Assembly: GCA_900095095.1 (NCBI GenBank)
Contig: FMBT01000475.1
Coordinates: 22,451-86,450, forward strand
DNA length: 64,000 bases
Direction of reading: 5' to 3'
Source of the DNA: Fragilariopsis cylindrus CCMP1102
Taxonomy: Eukaryota; Bacillariophyta; Bacillariophyceae; Bacillariales; Bacillariaceae
The notes beneath the pieces were generated by a model. The model saw only the letters and a list, made by a program, of their open reading frames with translations, made no database searches and had not been told where the DNA came from. Shown here in pieces: positions 55,442 through 64,000 of this stretch. The first letter of the stretch is position 1; every line of letters begins with the position of its first letter. The position numbers and the translations under genes are program-made.

Positions 55442-56798
55442 GATGTTTTGTTTGTTTGTTTGTTTGTTTGTTTACGATTATTATTTCTTCGAGTGTGAGA
55501 ACGTATTCTACGGTAAGTCGTATCTCTTTCGTCGAAAATCTTTTTTTCTTTTATTTTACTAGCTAGTCTAACAGCCAGCGTTCCTCGCTTTTTAATGTCT
55601 TTTCTTTTTTTATCTTTCAAAATTCAAGGTAGTGTCTATTCTAGCTTTAGTGAAGGTGTTCGTTATTTCCCCGATCTCTATCGATTTTATCTATGAACAA
55701 GCAGTTGCCATTTAGTTCAACAATTTTTTAAAGTGGTCGTAGCAATTATTTTTCAAGAATTTGCAGTAATTTGTTTCGGTTCGAAATTATTGTGAAGATC
55801 GCGGTAGAACCGCTAAGAAAGTCAGTCCCGTATGATGATGGTGAATGAAACATGCATCTACTTACATGTACAAGTAGCACGTTAAGGAATAGTGAGGAAA
55901 ACAATTCAAAGCTCAATAACATAGTTGGCTCCTATTTGTTCCACTGGCCAGAAGCAGATACCTATGGATGATTACATTACTATACAAATCATATTATCAT
56001 GTGAGAATCTGTTACTGTAACTGAGTGTGTTATTCTTTTTTAATGATGGTGCATCATTCGTATTCCATGGAAAAGGATGGGTTTTTGAATTATTTGTCCA
56101 TCCACTAGTAGCTAGTATATTTACCATTGACTAATGCATGCCTATATGTATTTACTTTGTGCTATGCATACACCACATCAGAAAGTGGTGTGATGTAATT
56201 AAACAAATAGCAATGAGGATAACATCCTCAAGTAGAAGTAGTAAAACTTTGTTGTTGGTGTGCTTACAACACACTCAGACAGCAGTGCTACATACGGGAA
56301 CATGATAAAAAGTATACTGCTGTAAACTTGGGACAAATCAAGACTACTATCAACTTTATTCAGATATATGTATGTATATATATATATATATATATATAGA
56401 TATAAATATGTAAATCAGAAATATCATTATTGTATTGTTAGGCTCAGTCATTCTTCATGTTGGGGTATGCACAATACAAGGCGTTATGCTAGTGTGGAAT
56501 AAAAGCTGGTCATTCATAGTACATGCGTGTAGATAGATGCATAAATAGATTATTGTGTCCAAAAATAAGATGTTATTACATTATCTTTATTCGCTATTTA
56601 TGTGTTTTTTTTTTACTTCAAAATTATGTTTTATTATGTACTTTGTTGTTTTGTATTATTTCGATCGAGCTGTAGTAGATGTGATGCATTATAGTTCGTC
56701 TTGCGCTAATATGACGATTAGGTACAGTATGTTGAATGTTTTTTCCTTTTCTTCCTTTCGTTGTTTTCATAATCATTTTTGTTCTTATTATGAAAACT
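55442..56798. other. 1.3-kb intergenic region with TA repeat
   Basis: No gene recognised between CSN1 (-) and the DnaJ gene (-). A TA dinucleotide repeat lies at 56375-56398. The short tandem run of GTTT near 55445-55470 sits just upstream of the CSN1 start and may be in its 5' leader. Confidence 0.55.
56375..56398. repeat. TA dinucleotide microsatellite
   Basis: About 12 uninterrupted TA units in non-coding DNA. Confidence 0.95.
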
Positions 56799-58224
56799 TT
56801 ACGATTGTTGACATTGGACAGGTTGTGCACCACCACCACCTTCTTCATCCGAATCGTATTCACCACCTTGATTAGAAACACCCCCCTTACCGAATTGTGT
56901 CACATCTGAAGCCTCACAATGAACAATTTCAGTGGTATCCGCATCATAATCAACATCCATTGTGGTTGACTTCGGACTAGGCAATATTTTTTTCAATTGT
57001 TCAATAGTTTTTGCATCCAGGTCACCATCTGATGGAAATTCAACTGTAAATAACACATATAAATACCTTTCACAAATGGATTACCATGTGACGGCATACC
57101 TTCATTAGGAATGATTTTTGTAAATGGTCGTCGATCATTCGTTTCTGGTTTAATAACTTCAACCGGGTGTGGATCGTACCACAAGATCCCGACCATCTAA
57201 ATGTTCAATTTTCCATTCAAATCCACATAATGCCTCATGTAAACTTAATGTTTTTGATACCAGTAAATCAGCACCCTTCCGTTTAAAGACAGGATGTTCC
57301 TTTTCTTGAATGACAAAATTAATATTACCAGGTTCAATATTCGGTTTTTCATCACCTTTGCCACGGAACACAACTTTTTGTTTATGTTTCATCCCCTTTT
57401 CCACTAATACCTCCAGGACTTCACGTTCGCGTTTGCGTTTGCATTGATACCCTTCTCCGCCACATTCGGAACAACGACGTTGCATTTGTTGGACCATACC
57501 CAATGCAATTTGACGTAATTCAATCACAACACCCTGTCCGTCACAACCAGTACAGACCTTGGCAGTACCAATAATTACTTGACGTGTAATAGCAAGTTTG
57601 ACAGTCTTTCCATTATATAATCTTCTAAACTAACTTTGAGAGGATGATTGACATCTTCCCCGCGCTTTGGTCCTTGTGGTCGACCACGTCCTCCTGCTCC
57701 GCCAAAGAACATTGAAAATAAATCTTCTTGGCTACCACCACCACCTCCGCCTTCCTCTAATCCTTCTAATCCATATTTATCATATTTGGCACGTGTTTCT
57801 GGATCACTTAATACCTCGTATGCTGTGAATTTAATTTGTGATTTTAGAGAGAGTGAGAGAGTGAGAAAGAGATACGAAAAGTGAGTGAGTTACTCAGTTT
57901 AATTTATTTTATTTGATCGATCCGTTCATTCATTCGCTACTGTAATTAATGGCTGTACAAACTACGACGTCTACGGTAGTACTCACCGGCATTCACTTCC
58001 TTGAAATGATGCTCGTCACCACCTTTATCGGGATGATGTTTGATTGCCATCTTTCTGTAGGCCTTCTTGATTGCTTTCGCATCCGCAGTTTTTTCAATTT
58101 CCAGTGTTTCATACAACTTGGTGGTATCAACGTTTGCCGATGCAGGACGACCACCAGGTCGACGGCCACCGCCACCACCACCTTGAGAAAAATGTTCCGC
58201 GAAAGGATCTCCACCAAAAAACAT
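56799..58224 (-). CDS. Type I DnaJ (Hsp40) co-chaperone with reduced zinc finger
   Basis: DnaJ proteins deliver clients to Hsp70 and stimulate its ATPase. Exon 1 (58224-57987) holds the J domain: [20 protein letters not shown] and the HPD motif in IKHHPDKGG. The intron (57986-57823, GTGAGT...ACAG) splices to [21 protein letters not shown] Gly-rich segment and [16 protein letters not shown] follow. Only two CxxCxGxG zinc motifs are seen (CTGCDGQG and CSECGGEG) where four are usual; the first and fourth are replaced. The rest ([53 protein letters not shown]) is canonical. Frame changes occur near 57618 (a T missing in TTATATAATGG), 57160 and 57062. The C-terminus ends acidic with no CaaX box (QPVQCQQS). 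Confidence 0.88.
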
Positions 58225-58903
58225 GATTAAATTATTAAAGTTATTATTTAAATCTCTGTATTGTTGAAACTAGATTAGTTTGATGTTGTTTTTTGTTACA
58301 ACAAGGAGTATCAAAGATAGAATATGAAATGACTGTGTGAGGGTGGTCTTGTGTTTGGATGTTCTCAGTACTGTAATTTCTTTTTTTTTGTCGTCGGTGA
58401 TTAAAACGCAATTTCAATGGGAACCACGAATGCTTTGTTTCGACTCACTCCTCTCTTTCAAGTGCGGAATTTATTTTTTTTCTTTTCAAAAAAACAAAAC
58501 AAAAGCAATGGCAGTAGATGTCGCACGACGTGGTCGTAAACAGCAATGCTACGCTGCCTGCGATTGGTGGACGATGAATTCTTTCATTTTCGCGCGAAAA
58601 TCGAAAATGCACGTGCTATACCTACCTTAGTAGTGTATGTATGTATCATGCTTAACTAAGCTATCTACCTTCATTCACCGTGACACGTGCATCGTCATCG
58701 TCAAACCAAAACAAAAACAATATAATAATCCATACTGCTACCAAAGAATACAAACAACATCATTCCATCGACGATGGACTTAAATCAGATCAGATTCAAA
58801 TCAGATTCAGATTCAGATCAGACTCAATGACAGCATAGTAATGATGTGAGATAAGAGGCTATGAATAGTTCAGAGTTTTCGTCCAGCGAAATATCGCAAC
58901 ATA
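58225..58903. other. Divergent intergenic region
   Basis: 680 bases between the DnaJ gene (-) and the B12-related fusion gene (+). No gene is recognised. A second possible start for the fusion gene, ATG at 58861, is in a different frame. No cobalamin riboswitch was recognised, and none is expected in a eukaryotic leader. Confidence 0.5.
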
Positions 58904-61900
58904 ATGCCACTATGCAGCCAAGAAACGACAGTAGAAAAAACGCCGTCGTCGATGACAACAAGTACACGTACACGTACACGTAGTCCAGAATGCAAATGCA
59001 GTATCCTTGTCATATCTGGAACCAATTCAGGTGTTGGAAAAACTACTGTTACCGTTGGACTTATGACAGCATTTGCTCAACAGGGATATATAGTTCAACC
59101 ATTTAAGGCTGGTCCTGATTTCCTAGATGGGATGCATCACGAGGCTGGTATTCGGGCAGGAGAAAAGGAGTTTAAACAACGACAAAGTAGTAGTAGTATT
59201 GAGAAAGAAGAAAAAGAAAGTAATATTACTGAAGATGTGGATTTCACAGATATCAACGGACGGCATCGAAATCATCGACGTTGTATCAATCTAGATGGAT
59301 GGATGATGAGATCTCCTGATATCGTTCTCGCATCCTTCCATTACCATAGTCAAGGTGCAGATATTTGTATCATTGAAGGTGCAATGGGTCTACACGATTC
59401 AATAGATGGAATATCTGATGATGGTTCAGCTGCTCAAATTGCTAAATGGTTGAATGCACCTGTCGTGCTGGTGGTAGACGCTGGTAAGATGGCACGATCA
59501 GTTGCAGCAATGGCTTTGGGATACACAGTTCTTGATAAAGAAATGAGAATGGGAGCTGTAGTAGTAAATCGTGTAGGTGGTAAGGTTCACATCGATTGGA
59601 TTAGAGATGCCGTAGAACACGAGGGAAGGAAAACCGGTGGATTATTGAAAGATGTGGGTACGGGAGAAGCAGTTTGTTTGCGGGTGCATTACCACAAGAT
59701 GGAAGTGTGGCTGTTCCGGAACGACATTTGGGTTTGACAATGCCAAACGAACAACAACAACAACAACAACAACAACATCATCAGGAGGAACAACTAGATC
59801 AGAATCAGGATCAGGATGAGAACGAAATGCGATATTTACGTTTAGCAGCTCTTGTGGAAGATAATCTAGATATGGATGCACTGTTCAAGATTGGCCAAAC
59901 GTCGCGTCAAGTAGCACAAGTATCAGCATTCTTGTCAAACTCTATTATACCACCACCCATACTCCAACCGGAACCATCTACAACCTGCTGTCGAATCGGT
60001 ATAGCACAAGATGAAGCATTCTGTTTTTATTACAGAGATAACCTACATCTTCTCCGACTGGCAGGTGCCGAACTCGTTCCATTTAGTCCCCTCACATCAT
60101 CACATCTCCCTCCCGCGTTGGATGCGTTGTACATTGGTGGTGGATATCCAGAACTACATGCACAAAAATTGCAAGAAAATGAAACACTTCGCAAGGATAT
60201 TCAAAGTTTTTCTCAAGCAGGAGGAGCAGTATTTGCTGAGTGCGGAGGATTGATGTATTTATCAAATAAATTACTTCTGTCGAAAGCGGAAACATATAAT
60301 ATGTGTGGAGTGATACCAATTTCAACGAGAATGACACCCCATTGCAAAATGTATTATGCAAGTATTGAATTTACATCCCAAAATCCACTATTTCCGTCCG
60401 GGGGGGCGCATTGTCGTGGTCAATTATTTCATTTTTCTGAAATCGTTGAAGAAGGGGCTGAGAATGAAATTTCATCTCCATTCATGGTAACACCACAACT
60501 TCCAGGTGCAAATCCAGAACCAGCTGGGATCGTCGTATACAACACATTCGCAAGTTACCTTCATCTTCATTTTGCATCGTTCGTGGATAAAGGTAAAAGT
60601 GATGCAAGTGGAAATTATAATGCTGGATCATTCAAGACAAAAACGCTGGCTGATCATTTTATACAAAAGGCAATCGCAACCTCTCCCCATCGAAAAGCTT
60701 ATGCTGTATCCTTTGTATCCGCGGCAACGGAAATCGTGTATGCGTTGAGACAAGAGTCTGCGCTAGCAGGTGTTACTTCGATTTGTGATTACCCCACAGA
60801 AGCTAGATGTGCTCCACGGCGGATTGTATGTCGACCATCGATTGACGCATCGTCCATGACGAGCGAAGAAGTAGAACATGCCATGGAGGAAATTCGGAAG
60901 CTGAAATTGGAGCATGGTAAGGAGGGTCCGCCCCGCCATTGGTTCGTGGATGGAAAAGCATTGCACGCAATGAATCCGCGAGTGGTGTTTGTACAAAATA
61001 CTTGTGATGTATGTGATGCTTCTTCCGATGATGTCCTACATGCATTGAATGAGCACGGGTTATCGGAAACAACTTCCGTCGTTCGTATTGCACCTACAAC
61101 ATTGAATGGCCTTTTTGATTCCATTAGGGATATTGCCAATGCTCTTGATTGCCAGGATCGTGGAAATAATTTGATTCAATCCCTCCAAGATCGCCTAGGA
61201 CGCGTAAAACATGAAATTGCACAACTAAAGGCACCAAGACCAAGAATTTTGTCTCTCGAGGACTTGCGCCTTTATGTACTGGAGGGCACTGGCTGCCTGA
61301 TTTGAAATATGAAAGTGGTTCCATTGATGCGCTTGGTGATATTGGTGGATGTCCTGCGAAAATACTAATGTGGGATGAGATAGTAGATGCAGATCCGGAT
61401 ATACTTGTGATTCGCCGTGTTCGGCAACCCCTGAACGAACACTTAACGAGCTGCACTTGTTGGCATCAAATCCCAATTTTTGGAAACTCGCTGTGTGCAG
61501 AAAGGTTGTGTGTATATAATTGATCATGGTCTATTTTCTCGCCCAGGGCCTCGGTCTAGTAGAAGGCATTGAAATGATGGCAACGCTATTTCGATGCATT
61601 CTCCACCATCGCCGTCAATATTGAAGAAGTGGGATAAGCAAATACTCAAATACGACTGCAGTACTAAATATGAATGTAACACCATTTCTCATTGTACAAC
61701 TGAACTTGCCGCCCGATTTAGTCCATGCCTTCTTGGGCGTCAGAAGAACGATGATGAATGCTCTACAGCTGAGAAATCTAGTCAAATAGTACGAAAGAAT
61801 AGATTGCGCTTTTGTAAACGTTACAAGATGTACTATTCCAAACTTTCAGCTTCCCGACAACCGTTCAGTCATTGCCTTATTCCTATACAAAGAAAAATGC

Positions 61901-63329
61901 AAAATGATGTGTCACTGTTGCTTATTGGGGGTGAGAACAAACAAGCTCAGCGCCTTAATGATACATGGGAGCTTCATCCCCTTCAAAAGGATGGAATTCT
62001 ACTTCTGAATGCAATGATATAGATCTATCCCCTCGAACTCTTGGTACCACATCAACATGGGAGTATCTTCGATGTGGCAAGATAGCTGGCGAAGATGTAC
62101 CCACACGTAGATCGAACCACGCTGCTGTAGCATGCGGCGACCATGTTCTGGTATTGGAGGTGGGGAGTGAACAATCTAACTCCGCTTACTCATTGTGAGC
62201 TACTACACATAGAATCCTTATGTTGGACTCACTGCTCGACACGTGGATCATTTGAACCAGGTCCAAGAGGTAATCCAACCCTTGTTTACTCCGACGAGAG
62301 AAACTGCGCCTTTCTGTTTGGTGGCTGGAATGGCAAACATGCTCTGAATGATGTATGGCGTCTGGACATGAACAAGTGGCAGTGGCAAGAGTTGGTTCAA
62401 GATTCTTCCATCATTGATGGAAAGAGCGTTGAACGAAGCTGGCCAACTCCCCGAACTGACCATACATCTGTCCTATGGGAACAAGACGAGAATAATGAGA
62501 GTATGCTAGTCTTCGGCGGTAATATCGAAGGACAAGGTGCCTGTTCAGAATTATGGGAACTTGGTGATCTCGACCACTGCCTGAATGACACTCGCCTGAA
62601 TGGTGAAAGCAAAAAAGCATATCATTGGGGGCATAATCAAAGTTTCTGGACCAAACCACCAGCAAGAACTTCTCATACAGCCGCTATTGTTGGAAGACTG
62701 GATCACGCAAGAATGGTGATTGTAGGAGGTACTTCTTCGGCATTAGGTGCCGGTCGTGGATCTATGATTTGTGATGCATGGATATTAGATCTTGGACAAA
62801 AAGATGGTATGTCAACTTGGTTGCAACTAGGATTGGAGTGGCATTGCCGTAGATCGTTGTAGACATTCGATGGCTTTTGTAGATGCTGAAAAATCGTAAT
62901 CTATGGCGGTTACGACGGCGAGGTTACGCTCGATGGGCGTATTGGGGTATGGCAAGGAAATGTGCCACTTCTGGGAGAAAGCAAGGCTCAGTACTTACAA
63001 AGATTTCGCCAAAAGTAAAAAACTGAGAAAGCACAAGATAGATGGACAGCAGAAATTCCGGTCAGGGTCCAAGATTTGTCACCTGAAACGCTCGCAAAGG
63101 CCAAACGTAGTAGGTTACCTGGTGCAATTTACAAAGCACTTCATCGCATGCGGTTTCTTTTAATCGTGACACATACATTGATCCTGATAGCGGATATTCT
63201 GTCTTCTCTCAAGTTTATTTGAAGAGAAAACCATGCTGTGGGAACGGTTGCAGGCATTGTCCTCACGGTCACGTCAATGTTCCTGGAAATAAGAAGTACG
63301 AGGACACGAATTTAGAGTTAGACTGGTGA
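58904..63329 (+). CDS. CobB/CbiA - BtuF-like - Kelch - DUF5522 fusion protein (frame-broken)
   Basis: Four modules lie in order on one strand. (1) Cobyrinic acid a,c-diamide synthase: Walker A SGTNSGVGKTT (59016-59048), PFKAGPDFLDG, IEGAMGLHDSIDG, PERHLGLT, then a GATase domain with catalytic Cys in FAECGGLMYL (60241-60243) and His in RGQLFHFSE. This family amidates the corrin ring with ATP and glutamine. (2) A BtuF-like metal- or corrinoid-binding fold from about 60690: VSFVSAATEIVYALRQE, GHWLPDLKYESGSIDALG, and the phrase DHGLFSRPGPR. (3) Kelch repeats from about 61900: LLLIGGENKQAQRLNDTWEL, AFLFGGWNGKHALNDVWRLD, MVIVGGTSS. (4) A Cys-rich DUF5522 end: YLKRKPCCGNGCRHCPHG. At least eight frame changes interrupt it (near 59672, 61275, 61430, 61560, 61985, 62155, 62850-62900, 63000-63150). 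All key residues of module 1 survive. Confidence 0.85.
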
Positions 63330-63504
63330 CGGCACACATTGATGCCGTCCTCCACAGGGCCACAGGAGAGAATGAATTTGAAGGTTGTTGTTTTTAAGGA
63401 ATTATATTTTTAAAGGAATTATTAATCTAGAGAACTATTTGATAGCTATGATTATACTACTATACTATTTTTTAATTTAGAGCTGTATTTTAGTATTATT
63501 TCTT

Positions 63505-64000
63505 TTACCATTCTGTTTCACGATAATCTTTCAGGAATTTACCATAAATTTTAGTATCGGTCATGATAGGATCTAGTATTCGTGATGCCGCATCAATTTC
63601 ATCGATGGGTGTTTGAAAGTTATTTACTTCCGCAGTCCGTGAGCAATTTCTAATGGATTTTCATCATTAATCCAACCCGTATCAATGGAATTCATGTAGA
63701 TGTGGTGTGACTTCGCTAAATCTTCCGCCACCGTTCTGGTCATCATATTCAATGCTGATTTTGCCATATTCGTATGTGGATATTACTCATTTTATATCTG
63801 TAGAATTTACCCTCCTATTTGCGGATACATTCACCACATATCGATACGAATATCGTCGTCATCACCTCATCGCCATTGCTTTCTTTTTTTCTATACCGTC
63901 ACGTTTTCATTAATAATGGTTGTAATTTTTGAATTTAATACGAATGGTGCTATAGCATTAATAAACATACATTCCATTACTTCTGGTGTGGATATTTGAT
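63505..64000 (-). CDS. Short-chain dehydrogenase/reductase, C-terminal part
   Basis: The window ends inside this gene, which runs leftward to a stop at 63507-63505. Recognisable pieces of the SDR family are [15 protein letters not shown] (the Asn helix), [26 protein letters not shown] and [16 protein letters not shown], then a C-terminal tail ending in KDYRETEW. SDRs are NAD(P)-dependent oxidoreductases with a Rossmann fold. The N-terminal nucleotide site lies beyond the window. The catalytic Tyr-x3-Lys is expected just before the SALNMM helix; YPHTNMAK there fits a Y-x6-K arrangement, so the usual spacing is not obvious. Frame changes occur near 63640, 63810 and 63890. The substrate cannot be inferred. 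Confidence 0.75.

Noticed and set aside
59672-59698. A 27-base intron at the first break of the CobB gene
   Set aside because: It would remove the conserved GALPQD residues; a missing base explains the break while keeping them.
2507-63640. Programmed ribosomal frameshifting or a variant genetic code as the cause of the broken genes
   Set aside because: The shifts go in both directions, lack a common slippery site, and no stop codon is consistently read through. Homopolymer indels explain them better.
63700-63999. Plus-strand ORF at the right edge
   Set aside because: It is the antisense of the short-chain dehydrogenase, whose motifs are clear on the minus strand.
1-64000. tRNA or rRNA genes
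   Set aside because: I looked for cloverleaf arms and rRNA core strings and recognised none, but this cannot be excluded by eye.

Overview
The window is nuclear DNA from a microbial eukaryote, most likely a diatom (stramenopile). The reasons are: unrelated genes on both strands with no operons, short GT-AG introns of roughly 95-210 bases, low GC with many trinucleotide repeats that read as poly-Asn/Asp/Gln/Ser, and many single-pass membrane or secreted proteins of the kind common in diatoms. Housekeeping genes I can recognise are a UBC6-type ubiquitin-conjugating enzyme, the ribosome-assembly WD40 protein GRWD1/RRB1, COP9 signalosome subunit 1, a type I DnaJ (Hsp40) and a short-chain dehydrogenase. 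No species can be named from sequence alone.

Layout. 1-1.5 kb: MYND-finger protein (-), running off the left edge. 2.1-3.4 kb: UBC6 (+), facing GRWD1 (-, 3.7-5.4 kb) tail to tail. 5.6-10.3 kb: repeat-rich block around a Crypton-type tyrosine recombinase (6.1-8.5 kb). 10.5-12.3 kb: SAM methyltransferase. 12.8-13.7 kb: GC-richer secreted CBM9-like gene, followed by a decayed copy of part of the methyltransferase. 14.6-18.7 kb: very large low-complexity protein. 18.7-21.2 kb: no confident gene. 21.3-24.4 kb: type I membrane protein with a C-terminal PDZ domain. 24.6-26.3 kb: secreted aspartyl-protease-like protein. 26.9-29.3 kb: GC-richer island with a Golgi-type membrane protein. 29.4-42.7 kb: multi-pass, DUF1275, acylated, LRR, Cys-rich and type I membrane proteins. 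44-53 kb: CCCH/PAM2 RNA-binding protein, ankyrin-like protein, M50B-like protease and a double-SET protein. 53-58 kb: CSN1 and DnaJ. 58.9-63.3 kb: a four-module gene joining cobyrinate diamide synthase (CobB/CbiA), a BtuF-like corrinoid-binding fold, Kelch repeats and a Cys-rich DUF5522 tail. 63.5-64 kb: C-terminal half of a short-chain dehydrogenase.

Most conserved genes here are interrupted by one or more frame changes of one or two bases, often in homopolymers, while domain order and catalytic residues are kept. This happens in genes expected to be essential (UBC6, GRWD1, DnaJ), so I read most of them as assembly indels, not decay. Gene spans below therefore cross these breaks. The CobB-BtuF-Kelch gene carries more breaks than any other and could be either a badly sequenced gene or a real pseudogene.

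The most unusual items are the B12-related fusion gene, the Crypton with a complete tyrosine-recombinase active site, the group of receptor-like membrane proteins (one ending in a PDZ domain), and the GC-richer islands set in AT-rich DNA.
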